46,532 bases of DNA from Pseudonocardia ammonioxydans (GTDB taxonomy: Bacteria; Actinomycetota; Actinomycetes; Mycobacteriales; Pseudonocardiaceae), in the NCBI RefSeq assembly GCF_900115005.1, contig NZ_FOUY01000046.1, forward strand, positions 1 through 46,532, read 5' to 3'. The notes beneath the pieces are model-generated. The model saw only the letters and a program-made list of their open reading frames with translations, had not been told where the DNA came from and did no database searches. Positions 8,077 to 15,966 of this stretch are shown in pieces. The first letter of the stretch is position 1. Each line of letters opens with the position of its first letter. Made by a program: the position numbers and the translations under genes.

Positions 8077-8610
8077 ATGACCGTGCGCGGTGGACGACCG
8101 GGGCCGGCCCGGCTCGCGTCGATCGTGTTCGCGTGGCTCGCGATCACGACGTTCAGCGGGGTGCTGGTGGAGACCTGGCTGGTGTATCCGAACATCTTCG
8201 GCGACGTCCCGGCGTCGCTGGCGCGCGGCTCGGAGTTCTTCTCCGAGGTCGGCCCGGGCGACGTGTTCCCGGTCCTGGGGGCCGCCACGCTCGTGACCGG
8301 CGCGGTGACCGCCGGCCTGGTGTGGCCCTGGCCCGCGGTGCGGCTGCGGGTGCTGGCCGCGGTCGGGGTCAACCTCGTCGGCGAGTTCGGGTTCTCCGCG
8401 TGGTACTTCTGGCCGCGGAACCAGGTGCTGTTCACCGAGGGGGCCGCGGTGCACCCGGCGGGCGAGCTGGCGCGGGTCGCGTGGGAGTTCGAGACCGGGC
8501 ACTGGCTGCGGCTGGGGCTGTGCGCGGTCACCGCCGTGCTGGCGTTCGCCGCGCTGCTGCGGCTGCTCGAGCGGACCGGCGCGCCGGCCCCGGTCCGGGA
8601 GCCGGTGTGA
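8077..8610 (+). CDS. Four-helix membrane protein, DUF1772/anthrone-oxygenase-like
   Basis: Four hydrophobic segments: LASIVFAWLAITTFSGVLV, VLGAATLVTGAVTAGLVW, VLAAVGVNLVGEFGFSAWYF and LGLCAVTAVLAFAALLRLL. The motifs WYFWPRNQVLF and WEFETGHWLR match those of DUF1772-type membrane proteins. Function of the family in bacteria is poorly known. ATG at 8077 behind a very strong purine-rich ribosome binding site (GGGGGAGGGG). Its stop overlaps the GTG of the next gene (GTGA), so the two are translationally coupled. Confidence 0.7.
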   Translation: MTVRGGRPGPARLASIVFAWLAITTFSGVLVETWLVYPNIFGDVPASLARGSEFFSEVGPGDVFPVLGAATLVTGAVTAGLVWPWPAVRLRVLAAVGVNLVGEFGFSAWYFWPRNQVLFTEGAAVHPAGELARVAWEFETGHWLRLGLCAVTAVLAFAALLRLLERTGAPAPVREPV

Positions 8611-9080
8611 GCGCCCGGCTCGGGCTGTCGCCGTGGGCGGTCCTCGGGCTCGCGGCGCTCGGGGTGCCCCGCGTGGTGGCGCACGACCTCGGGCCGGTCG
8701 GCGGCGTGACCAACACGCTGCTGGTGTTCGTCCCGATCCTCGTGTGGCTGGGTGTTGTCGTGTCGCTGCACCTCGTGCGGCCGGAAATCGTGCGGCCGTT
8801 CACCACGCTGCTCGCGATCGGGTCCACCTACGGCGTGCTGGTCGGCGTCGCCCACCAGCTGCTCTGGCCGTGGGCGTTCGACACCCCGCCGCGGCTCGGC
8901 GGGAACCTCGCGGGTGCGGTGTCCCCGACGGTCGAGTCGCTGCTGCTGCGGACGTTCGCGTTTGGGAGCAGCCTGCTGACCGGCGTCGCGGTCGGGGTCG
9001 TGGTCGGTGCGGCCGGGTGGGTGCTCGTGCGGCTCGCCGGCCGGTGGAGCTCCGGACGGCTGCGCCACTACGGTCCGTGA
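8607..9080 (+). CDS. Hypothetical membrane protein coupled to the DUF1772-like gene
   Basis: 157 residues with about four membrane helices (LSPWAVLGLAALGVPRVVA, TLLVFVPILVWLGVVVSLHL, FTTLLAIGSTYGVLVGVAHQ and LLTGVAVGVVVGAAGWVLV). Starts at GTG 8607, overlapping the previous stop as GTGA. No family is recognised with confidence. The coupling suggests it forms a complex or shares a task with its partner. Confidence 0.75.
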   Translation: MSARLGLSPWAVLGLAALGVPRVVAHDLGPVGGVTNTLLVFVPILVWLGVVVSLHLVRPEIVRPFTTLLAIGSTYGVLVGVAHQLLWPWAFDTPPRLGGNLAGAVSPTVESLLLRTFAFGSSLLTGVAVGVVVGAAGWVLVRLAGRWSSGRLRHYGP

Positions 9081-9217
9081 CCGACAGTCGTCGCTGTGAC
9101 CTCCGCTCGTCACTCGAACCGGCCAGTGCTGACACGATCGGCGACGTCGGTCGTGCACGCGGAACACGAGCGGCTGGACCACAGTGGCTTGCGATCCCCT
9201 CGCGCGTTGAACCATGC

Positions 9218-9496
9218 ATGAACGTGGATGCGGACGATCTCACCGCCCCGATCCTCGGCCGCGCCGAGGTCGAGCAGCTGCGTCGCGCGAGCCCGCCCCG
9301 CCACGGTGTCGACCGCCAGAGGGCCGACCGCCACAGTGCCGACCGCCACGGGGCCGACCGCCACGGGGCCGAGCCGGTGGCGCCGCCGCCGGCGGAGGCG
9401 ACGGTGCCCGCGGCGGGTGGGGCGTGGCTGGCGCTGGTGGTGCTGGGCGTGCTGGTCGTGGTGGCGATGCTCGTGCTCGTGGTGCTCTGGAGCTGA
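9218..9496 (+). CDS. Small tail-anchored protein with His/Asp repeats
   Basis: 92 residues. The N-terminal part (MNVDADDLTAPILGRAEVEQ) is soluble. The middle is a repeat (D-R-H-[GS]-A five-residue unit), followed by a Pro/Ala linker and one C-terminal hydrophobic segment (WLALVVLGVLVVVAMLVLVV) ending in L-W-S. This would put the repeat on the cytoplasmic side of a C-terminal anchor. The frame is chosen because it alone gives a coherent membrane segment. No homologue recognised; the ATG at 9214 is out of frame. Confidence 0.5.
   Translation: MNVDADDLTAPILGRAEVEQLRRASPPRHGVDRQRADRHSADRHGADRHGAEPVAPPPAEATVPAAGGAWLALVVLGVLVVVAMLVLVVLWS
9311..9370. repeat. Four 15-bp tandem repeats
   Basis: Units begin at 9311, 9326, 9341 and 9356 (consensus GACCGCCACGGGGCC), the last two identical. 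They encode D-R-H-[GS]-A units in the small protein. Unit length is a multiple of three, so copy number can change without shifting the frame. Confidence 0.85.
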
Positions 9497-9525
9497 CCGG
9501 TTCGGTCGGTCCCCGTCGTTGATCC

Positions 9526-9543
9526 TTGTGCCCCGCGTCACAA
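9526..9543. promoter_or_regulatory. Inverted repeat upstream of the MetX-like gene
   Basis: TTGTG (9526-9530) and CACAA (9539-9543) flank 8 bp. The overlapping CCCCGC (9531-9536) and GCGGGG (9544-9549) can form a 6-bp stem. In addition TTGATCCT (9519-9526) is repeated inverted as AGGATCAA (9588-9595), which overlaps the start codon. Operator or mRNA structure controlling the gene at 9595 is plausible. Confidence 0.4.
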
Positions 9544-9594
9544 GCGGGGAGAGTCGCGGTGCAGGCTCCCGCGTCGGACGAGGAACGAGGATCA

Positions 9595-10659
9595 ATGGCG
9601 ATCGAGAACCCCTACTACACGCACGAGTTCCACGGCGACTACGAGCTCATCGGCCTCGGGGAGTTCGCGCTCGAGGAGGGCGGGGTCATCCCGGACCTCC
9701 AGCTCGCCGTCGCCACCTTCGGGACCCTGAACGAGGCCCGCACCAACGCCATCCTCGTGACGACCTGGTACTCGGGCACCCACCAGATCTTCCGGGACGT
9801 CTACATCGGACCGGACCGGGCGCTGAACCCCGAGAAGTACTTCATCGTCGTGGTCAACCAGATCGGCAACGGGCTCTCCACGAGCCCGCACAACGCGTCC
9901 GGCGCCAACGCCGGGATCGCGATGTCGAAGTTCCCCCGGGTCCGGATCGGGGACGACGTCCGCGCCCAGGAGCAGCTGCTGCGCGAGCACTTCGGCATCG
10001 AGCGGCTCAAGCTCGTCGTCGGCGGTTCGATGGGCGCGCAGCAGACCTACGAGTGGATGGTGCGCTTCCCCGGCCGCGTCGAGCGGGCCGCGCCGATCGC
10101 CGGCACCGCGCAGAACACCCCGCACGACTACCTGTTCACCAAGGCGCTGGTCGAGGCGATCACCTCCGACCCGGGTTTCAAGGGCGGTGAGTACTCCTCG
10201 AACGCCGACGTCGTCGACGGCCTCAAGCGCCACGCCGGCCTCTGGGCGGTGATGGGCTTCTCCACCGAGTTCTGGAAGCAGGAGGTCTGGCGGGCACTGG
10301 AGTTCGACTCGAAGGAGGCATTCATGGAGGGCTTCCTGGAGCCGTACTTCACCGCGATGGACCCGAACGACCTGCTGTGCATGGCATGGAAGTGGCAGCA
10401 CGGCGACGTCGCCCGCAACGCCGGTGGCGACCTCGCCGAGGCACTGGGCCGCAACGAGGCCCTCGCGCGGATCATGCCCATCAACGAGGACATGTTCTTC
10501 CCGGTGCGCGACCACGAGCACGAGGCGGAGCTGACCCCGCACGCCACGATCCGGGTGATCGACGACGTGCTCGGCCACCTCGGGCTGTTCGGCGTCGCCC
10601 CGACCTACATCGGCCAGGTCGACCAGTACCTGCAGGAACTGCTCGACGCCGACGCCTGA
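9595..10659 (+). CDS. Alpha/beta hydrolase, homoserine-acetyltransferase-like (MetX fold)
   Basis: 354 residues with the MetX-like plan: FGTLNEARTNAILVTTWYSG, the strand YFIVVVNQIGNGLSTSP, and the nucleophile elbow LVVGGSMGAQQTYEW (Ser145). C-terminal acid and base candidates are MFFPVRDHEHE and VLGHLGLFG. True MetX proteins keep a different set of homoserine-binding residues, so an esterase or acyl-transfer role in a catabolic pathway fits better. It is followed 5 bp later by a Fis-type activator and then a secondary-alcohol-type dehydrogenase, which suggests use of an ester or ketone/alcohol substrate (inference). ATG 9595. Confidence 0.8.
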   Translation: MAIENPYYTHEFHGDYELIGLGEFALEEGGVIPDLQLAVATFGTLNEARTNAILVTTWYSGTHQIFRDVYIGPDRALNPEKYFIVVVNQIGNGLSTSPHNASGANAGIAMSKFPRVRIGDDVRAQEQLLREHFGIERLKLVVGGSMGAQQTYEWMVRFPGRVERAAPIAGTAQNTPHDYLFTKALVEAITSDPGFKGGEYSSNADVVDGLKRHAGLWAVMGFSTEFWKQEVWRALEFDSKEAFMEGFLEPYFTAMDPNDLLCMAWKWQHGDVARNAGGDLAEALGRNEALARIMPINEDMFFPVRDHEHEAELTPHATIRVIDDVLGHLGLFGVAPTYIGQVDQYLQELLDADA

Positions 10660-10664
10660 CCGGG

Positions 10665-12485
10665 ATGGACGTCGTCCGGGTCGAGTCGGCCCGCCGCCGG
10701 TTCCTGAGGTACGGCCGGCTCGACCCGGCACCGGGCGCGCTCCGCCCCGAGGTCCTCGCGTCCTGGGAGCGGTCGCGCGCCGGTGAGCCGGTCTTCGTCG
10801 GCCACGAGCCCGCCGGTTCGGCGGTCGCCGAGGCCGACGAGGTGTTCGCCGGCTTCTTCCGGCTCACCCCGCACCTGCCGTGCGCGCTGGCGCTGGTCGG
10901 GTACGACGGCGTCGTGCGGGTCCGCCACGACGGCGACGACGGCCTGGCCGAGCTGCTCGACGCCGTCCGGCTGACGCCCGGGTTCCGGCACGGCGAGGAC
11001 GACGTCGGGACCACCGCCGCCGCGCTCGCCGCGCACCTGGACGGCGCGGCCCGGGTCGACGGTCCCGAGCACCTGCACCCCGACCTGGTGTGGCTGGGCG
11101 AGGCCGCCGCCGTCGTCCCGCGGGACGACGGCGGCCCGCCGGACGCCGTCGTCGTCTGGGAGCACGGCGGTTCCGGCTCCGGGGCGCTGGGTCTCGCCCT
11201 CGCCCGCCGGCTCGCCGCCGACGTCGGCGCGCTGGTCCGCGACCGCGGGCACCGCCGCGCCCGCGCCGTCCACGAGGGCTACGCCGCCGCCGAGGCGGAG
11301 GGGCACGCCTGGGTGCTGGCCACCGACGGGGCGTTCCTGCTGACCTCGCCCGGGGTGCGCCGGCTGCCCACCGCGGACCAGCGGGTGCTCGGTGACCTCG
11401 TCCTCGCCGGGGCGGTGCTCGCCGAACCCGCGAGCCGGCACGTCGACCTGCTGTCCGGCCGCTGTGCGGAGGTGACGGTGGAGCCGGTCCCCGGTGGCGG
11501 GTGCGTCGTCGCCGGTGGTCCGCTCGCCGAGTCGCGGGTGGCCACGGTGCCGGAAGCGGTCCGCAGGCAGGGCTCGCACGTCGCTCCGACCGCGCGCCGC
11601 GACTACGCCGCCGACCTGCGCACCCGTGCGTCCGGCTCGCACGTCGAGGCCCGCCGCCGTGCCAACCGCGAGCTGCTCAGCCCCTACCTGCGGGCACGTC
11701 AGGAGGTCGCCGCGGCCGTCGGGCAGGGCCGCAACCAGCTGCTCCTCGGCGAGACCGGGGTCGGGAAGCGGACTCTGGCCGTCGAACAGTTCCGCCGGGC
11801 GCACCCGGACGGGCGGATCCGGGTCGTGGACTGCGCGGCGCTCGGGGCCGACGGCCCCGACCCGCTCGCCCGGGTCCGCCGCGAGCTCAGCGACCGGCCC
11901 TACCTGGTGGTGCTGCACCAGATGAACCTGCTCGGGCCGGTCGCGGCCCGCCGGCTCGACGAGTCGCTGCGCACCCTGGTCGCGCTGCCCGGCGGGCCGA
12001 CCGTCGCCGGGTGCGTCGACTCGGTCTCGATCGACGCGACCCGCCCGTACGGGCTGCTGCTGCGGCACTTCCACGAGACCGTGCGGGTCCCGGCGCTGCG
12101 CTACCGCGCCGACGAGCTCGGGGAGATCGCGCTGTCGATCCTGCACTCGCTCTCCGGCGGCCGGTCGCTGCGGCTGTCGTTGCAGGTCGTACGCGTGATG
12201 GAGGGCTACGCCTGGCCGGGCAACGTCCGCGAGCTCGCCGACGTGCTGCGCTACGTCGTCGCCCGCAAACCGGTCGGGGTGATCCAGGCGCCGGACCTGC
12301 CGGCGTCGTGCTTCGCGGCGCGGGCGCCGCGGATGTCGATGCTCGAGACCGCCCAGTGCGACGCGATCATCCAGGCTCTCTACGAGTCGCGCGGGAACCG
12401 GTACAAGGCCGCCGAGATGCTCGGCATCGCCCGGTCGTCGCTCTACCGCAAGATCGACGCGTTCGGGATCAGCTACATCGGCTGA
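10665..12485 (+). CDS. AcoR/MimR-type activator (Fis family, sigma-54-like, no GAFTGA)
   Basis: 606 residues. The N-terminus carries the sensor signature RPEVLASWERSRAG of acetoin/propane-type regulators, followed by a GAF-like region. The central AAA+ domain keeps Walker A (LLLGETGVGKRTL) and the late RYRADELGEIA...WPGNVREL segment. The loop that contacts sigma-54 (GAFTGA) is missing. The C-terminal Fis-type HTH is YKAAEMLGIARSSLYRKID. Actinobacteria lack sigma-54, and MimR relatives activate other promoters. Flanking hydrolase and dehydrogenase genes are its likely targets; palindromes at 12487-12506 and 9526-9543 are candidate sites. Confidence 0.85.
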   Translation: MDVVRVESARRRFLRYGRLDPAPGALRPEVLASWERSRAGEPVFVGHEPAGSAVAEADEVFAGFFRLTPHLPCALALVGYDGVVRVRHDGDDGLAELLDAVRLTPGFRHGEDDVGTTAAALAAHLDGAARVDGPEHLHPDLVWLGEAAAVVPRDDGGPPDAVVVWEHGGSGSGALGLALARRLAADVGALVRDRGHRRARAVHEGYAAAEAEGHAWVLATDGAFLLTSPGVRRLPTADQRVLGDLVLAGAVLAEPASRHVDLLSGRCAEVTVEPVPGGGCVVAGGPLAESRVATVPEAVRRQGSHVAPTARRDYAADLRTRASGSHVEARRRANRELLSPYLRARQEVAAAVGQGRNQLLLGETGVGKRTLAVEQFRRAHPDGRIRVVDCAALGADGPDPLARVRRELSDRPYLVVLHQMNLLGPVAARRLDESLRTLVALPGGPTVAGCVDSVSIDATRPYGLLLRHFHETVRVPALRYRADELGEIALSILHSLSGGRSLRLSLQVVRVMEGYAWPGNVRELADVLRYVVARKPVGVIQAPDLPASCFAARAPRMSMLETAQCDAIIQALYESRGNRYKAAEMLGIARSSLYRKIDAFGISYIG

Positions 12486-12486
12486 G

Positions 12487-12506
12487 GTGTCCCGCACGCG
12501 GGACAC
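12487..12506. promoter_or_regulatory. Perfect 9-2-9 palindrome upstream of the alcohol dehydrogenase
   Basis: GTGTCCCGC-AC-GCGGGACAC starts 1 bp after the regulator's stop. A related imperfect palindrome GTGTCCCGGGTCAC lies at 12565-12578. Two TGTCCC-type sites ahead of the dehydrogenase suggest an activator upstream element; the first could also act as a terminator hairpin for the regulator gene. Confidence 0.5.
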
Positions 12507-12630
12507 CCGCGCCGCGGGCCGGTGTGGCCGCCGTCGAGGTCGTCCCATATCGCTACACCCGACTGTGTCCCGGGTCACTACCGTCGGTGCGGCGCGACCC
12601 CACGATCCTGCGACCCAGCGGAGGCAGCAG

Positions 12631-13677
12631 ATGAAGGCCCTCGTCTACCACGGCCCGGACAGCAAGTCCTGGGAGGACGTCCCGGACGCCACGATCCAGG
12701 ACCCGACCGACGTCGTCGTCAAGGTCGAGACCACCACGATCTGCGGCACCGACCTGCACATCCTGCAGGGCGACGTCCCCGCCGTCACCGACGGCCGCAT
12801 CCTCGGCCACGAGGCGGTCGGGACGATCACCGCCGTCGGCGACGCCGTCCGCGGCTTCTCGGTCGGCGACCGGGTGCTCGTCCCGGCGGTCACCAAGTGC
12901 GGGCGCTGCGAGTACTGCCAGCGCGGGATGCCCTCGCACTGCCAGACCGTCGGCGGGATCGGGTGGATCTTCGGCCACCTCATCGACGGCACCCAGGCCG
13001 AGTACGTCCGCGTGCCCTACGCCGACACCTCGCTCTACGAGGTCCCCGAGGGGGTGAGCGACGAGCAGGCGATCTTCCTGGCCGACTCGCTGCCGACCGG
13101 CTACGAGGTGGGGGTGCTCGCCGGCCGGGTGCGGCCGGGCAACACCGTCGCCGTCGTCGGGGCCGGCGCGGTCGGGCTCTCCGCGGTGCTGACCACCGGC
13201 CTGTGGGGTGCCTCGAAGGTGATCGCGATCGACTCGAACAAGTTCCGGCTGGAGAAAGCACTCGAGTTCGGCGCGACCGACGCGGTCGAGGTCGGGCCGG
13301 GGACCGTCGGCGACGTCACGGCGCTGACCGACGGCCTGGGCGTCGACGTCGCGATCGAGGCGGTCGGCTACCCGGAGACCCTGCTGACCGCGGCGTCACT
13401 GGTCCGGCCCGGCGGGACGATCGCGAACGTCGGGGTGCACGGCACCCCGGTCGAGCTGCCCATGCAGGACATGTGGATCTCGAACGTGACGCTCACGATG
13501 GGCCTGGTCGACACCGTGTCGATCCCGACGCTGCTGAAGATGGTGGCGAGCGGCCGGATCCCGGCGGAGAAGATGGGTACCCACTCGTTCACGTTCGACC
13601 AGATGAACGAGGCCTACGACGTGTTCGCCAACGCCGCCGCGAACCAGGCGCTCAAGGTCGTCATCACGCCGGGCTGA
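12631..13677 (+). CDS. Zinc-dependent (secondary-type) alcohol dehydrogenase
   Basis: 348 residues of the medium-chain dehydrogenase family. Catalytic zinc ligands are in TICGTDLHILQGD (Cys38) and ILGHEAVG (His60, Glu61). The structural zinc loop is CGRCEYCQRGMPSHC, and the Rossmann fingerprint is VAVVGAGAVGLSAV. The sequence around GIGWIFGHLIDGTQAEYVRV resembles secondary-alcohol and isopropanol-type enzymes, which interconvert alcohols and ketones with NAD(P). GGAGG 6 bp before the ATG at 12631 decides the start. Regulated, by position, through the upstream palindromes and the Fis-type activator. Its 3-prime end overlaps the convergent TetR gene by 14 bp. Confidence 0.9.
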   Translation: MKALVYHGPDSKSWEDVPDATIQDPTDVVVKVETTTICGTDLHILQGDVPAVTDGRILGHEAVGTITAVGDAVRGFSVGDRVLVPAVTKCGRCEYCQRGMPSHCQTVGGIGWIFGHLIDGTQAEYVRVPYADTSLYEVPEGVSDEQAIFLADSLPTGYEVGVLAGRVRPGNTVAVVGAGAVGLSAVLTTGLWGASKVIAIDSNKFRLEKALEFGATDAVEVGPGTVGDVTALTDGLGVDVAIEAVGYPETLLTAASLVRPGGTIANVGVHGTPVELPMQDMWISNVTLTMGLVDTVSIPTLLKMVASGRIPAEKMGTHSFTFDQMNEAYDVFANAAANQALKVVITPG

Positions 13678-14332
13678 CCCGGTCGCCACCCGGATGCGAC
13701 GCCGGGAACCGGGTGGCGCCGTGCAGGACCTCGGCCAGCCGGTCCCGGTGCCGGTCGAGGACCTGCGCGGTGGCCCCGGTGGCCGCCGCCAGCGCGATGT
13801 CGTCGGTGACCACCCGGAACGCGGCGTTGACCGTGGCGGCCAGCATTCGCACCTCCGTCGACTCCGGGGACAGGCCGATCCGCGGGGCCAGCACCTCGGC
13901 GAAGATCGGCTCGGCCTGTTCCTGCAGGACCAGCCAGACGGCCCGCAACGACGGCGTGGCCCGGGTCAGGCGCACCACCGCGAGCACCGCCTCGGTGTCG
14001 GAGCGGGACTCCTCGCGCAGGAAGGTGTAGGCACTGCGCAGGTGGTCGGTCAGCTCGGTGTGCTGCGGCCAGGAGCGCAGGACCTCGCGGAAACCGTCGA
14101 TCGACTCGGTGAGCAGGGGCTCGACGCAGCTCTCCTTGGTGCGGAACAGCCGCCACAGGGTGCGTTCGGAGACCCCGGCCGCCGCCGCGACATCGGCACC
14201 GGAGGTGCCGGCCACGCCGCGTTCGCGGAACAACTGCACGGCGCAGCGGGAGATCTCCAGGCGTCGGGCCCGCCGGTCGTGCTCGGTCACCGGCGGGCGG
14301 CCGCGACGGGTGCTCTCCCGGTGCTCGGCCAC
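13664..14332 (-). CDS. TetR-family regulator of the P450 operon
   Basis: 222 residues. The helix-turn-helix is ISRCAVQLFRERGVAGTS, then ADVAAAAGVSERTLWRLF, ending in T-L-W-R-L-F-R-T-K, the common TetR recognition helix. The C-terminal half is all-helical, as usual, with LRAVWLVLQEQAEPIFAEVL. ATG 14332. Divergent from the P450 gene 113 bp away, with a 6-3-6 palindrome between them, so it very likely represses that operon. The 3-prime end overlaps the dehydrogenase gene tail-to-tail by 14 bp. Confidence 0.9.
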   Translation of the reverse strand: MAEHRESTRRGRPPVTEHDRRARRLEISRCAVQLFRERGVAGTSGADVAAAAGVSERTLWRLFRTKESCVEPLLTESIDGFREVLRSWPQHTELTDHLRSAYTFLREESRSDTEAVLAVVRLTRATPSLRAVWLVLQEQAEPIFAEVLAPRIGLSPESTEVRMLAATVNAAFRVVTDDIALAAATGATAQVLDRHRDRLAEVLHGATRFPASHPGGDRVSPA

Positions 14333-14387
14333 GGTCCCTCCCCGATCCGGATGTTCGCGACGTGGCCACCCTAATCGGTCATCTTTC

Positions 14388-14402
14388 TGGCAGAGACTGC
14401 CA
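14388..14402. promoter_or_regulatory. TetR operator candidate
   Basis: TGGCAG-AGA-CTGCCA, a perfect 6-3-6 inverted repeat in the divergent promoter region between the TetR gene (14332) and the P450 gene (14446). Confidence 0.6.
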
Positions 14403-14445
14403 TCAAATCGTAGGCTCGGGTCACCACCACGATGGAGGAGACTCG

Positions 14446-15654
14446 ATGACCCTTGCCGCGCAGCGCCCCCAGCTGCCGTTCACGCGACCCAACCTGCTGG
14501 AGCTCGCCCCGTTCTACGAGGTGCTCCGGCGCGAGGCGCCGATCGCGCCCGTCACCACCCCGGCGGGCGACCCGGCGTGGCTCGCGACGCGGTACGCCGA
14601 GGTCCGCCAGCTGCTCGGGGACAAGCGGTTCGGCCGCTCGCACCCGGAGCCCGAGCAGGCGGCGCGGATCAGCCTCGCCGGGATCCAGGACGGTCCGAGC
14701 GGCTCGTACGACTCCGAGGCGGCCGAGCACGCCCGGATGCGCCGGCTGCTCACGCCGGCGTTCTCCGCCAAGCGGATGCGGGCCCTGTCCGGGCACGTGC
14801 AGGAGCTCGTCGACGGCTACGTCGACGAGATGCTGGCCGAGCACGACGCCGGTGGCGGGCAGGTCGACCTGCACGCGCACCTCGCGTTCCCGCTGCCGGT
14901 CGCGGTGATCTGCCGGCTGCTGGGCGTCCCGGAGGCCGACGGCGAGTACTTCCGCTCGCTGTCCGACCGGATGGCCACCTACTCCGGTCAGGACGCCCAG
15001 GACGCCCGGATCGAGTTCGGCCGCTACATGGCCGGCCTGGCCGAGGCCAAGCGGGCCGACCCGGGCGAGGACGTGATCACCGACCTGGTCCGGGCCCAGG
15101 CCGAGGAGGAGGACTTCGGCTACGAGGAGATGGTCCGGCTCTGCGTCGGGCTGCTGTTCGCCGGGCACGAGACCACCGTGAACCGGATCGGGCTCGGCAC
15201 GCTGTTCCTGATGACCCGGCGCGACCAGTGGGAGTCGCTGGCCGCCGATCCGGACGGCCGGATCGACGCCGTGGTCGAGGAGATGATGCGCATGGGCGCG
15301 CCCGGCGACCTCGGGCTGCTGCGCTACGCGCACGAGGACGTCGAGATCGGTGGCGCGACCATCGAGCGCGGCGACGCGGTGATCCTCTCGATCAACGCCG
15401 CGAACCGGGACGACACCGTGTTCTCCGACGCGGAGGACTTCGACCCGGACCGCACCGAGCGCGGCCACGTCGGCTTCGGGCACGGGCCGCACTTCTGCAT
15501 CGGCGCCAGCCTCGCCCGCACCGAGCTGCGTGCGGTGTTCACGACGCTGGCCCGCCGGATCCCGCAGCTGCGGATGGCCGTGGAGATGGACGAGCTGGAC
15601 ATCCGTACCGACCACATCACCGGCGGCGTCCGCAGCCTGCCGGTCGCCTGGTGA
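14446..15654 (+). CDS. Cytochrome P450
   Basis: 402 residues, a soluble bacterial class-I P450. The I-helix oxygen-activation motif is LLFAGHETT. The K-helix E-x-x-R is in AVVEEMMRMG. The heme loop FGHGPHFCIGASLAR has the proximal Cys at residue 351. Helix C shows the usual HARMRRLLTPAFSAKRM. It needs electrons from the 3Fe-4S ferredoxin encoded directly downstream; no ferredoxin reductase is in the window. Substrate unknown. GGAGGAG 6 bp before the ATG decides the start. Confidence 0.95.
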   Translation: MTLAAQRPQLPFTRPNLLELAPFYEVLRREAPIAPVTTPAGDPAWLATRYAEVRQLLGDKRFGRSHPEPEQAARISLAGIQDGPSGSYDSEAAEHARMRRLLTPAFSAKRMRALSGHVQELVDGYVDEMLAEHDAGGGQVDLHAHLAFPLPVAVICRLLGVPEADGEYFRSLSDRMATYSGQDAQDARIEFGRYMAGLAEAKRADPGEDVITDLVRAQAEEEDFGYEEMVRLCVGLLFAGHETTVNRIGLGTLFLMTRRDQWESLAADPDGRIDAVVEEMMRMGAPGDLGLLRYAHEDVEIGGATIERGDAVILSINAANRDDTVFSDAEDFDPDRTERGHVGFGHGPHFCIGASLARTELRAVFTTLARRIPQLRMAVEMDELDIRTDHITGGVRSLPVAW

Positions 15655-15671
15655 ACCCGGAGGTGGCGACG

Positions 15672-15869
15672 ATGAAGGTGGAGGTCGACCAGGACGCGTG
15701 CGTCGGCTCGGGGCAGTGCCTGCTCACCGCCCCGGACGTGTTCGACCAGCGCGACGAGGACGCGATCGTCGAACTGCTCGACGCCGAACCGCCCGCCGCG
15801 CAGCACCAGGTGGTGCGGCACGCGGCGACCGGCTGCCCGGCCGCGGCGATCACCGTGCACGAGCACTGA
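15672..15869 (+). CDS. 3Fe-4S ferredoxin, P450 redox partner
   Basis: 65 residues with the P450-type ferredoxin pattern: MKVEVDQDACVGSGQC gives Cys10-x5-Cys16 and the last ligand is Cys55 in ATGCPAAAI. Three cysteines with x5 spacing indicate a [3Fe-4S] cluster. GGAGG 8 bp before the ATG at 15672 fits this start; an in-frame GTG at 15651 overlaps the P450 stop (GTGA) and is the alternative. Forms one operon with the P450 and ends before a strong hairpin. Confidence 0.9.
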   Translation: MKVEVDQDACVGSGQCLLTAPDVFDQRDEDAIVELLDAEPPAAQHQVVRHAATGCPAAAITVHEH

Positions 15870-15875
15870 CCGGCG

Positions 15876-15916
15876 GGGCGCCCCGGCGCTGCGCTGCGCC
15901 GACCGCCGGGGCGCCC
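15876..15916 (+). terminator. Strong hairpin after the P450-ferredoxin operon
   Basis: GGGCGCCCCGGCG (15876-15888) pairs perfectly with CGCCGGGGCGCCC (15904-15916) around a 15-nt loop, 7 bp after the ferredoxin stop. No U-run. Confidence 0.7.
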
Positions 15917-15966
15917 GCGCGCTATCGGGTCGCGGACCGGGCCCGGTGGCGGCATCATCCCGGCAC

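Noticed and set aside
9311..9370. CRISPR-like repeats
   Set aside because: Units are 15 bp, directly adjacent without spacers, and encode a protein repeat. No cas genes are in the window.
10665..12485. A true sigma-54-dependent activator
   Set aside because: The ATPase keeps Walker A, but the GAFTGA loop that contacts sigma-54 is absent, and actinobacteria lack sigma-54.
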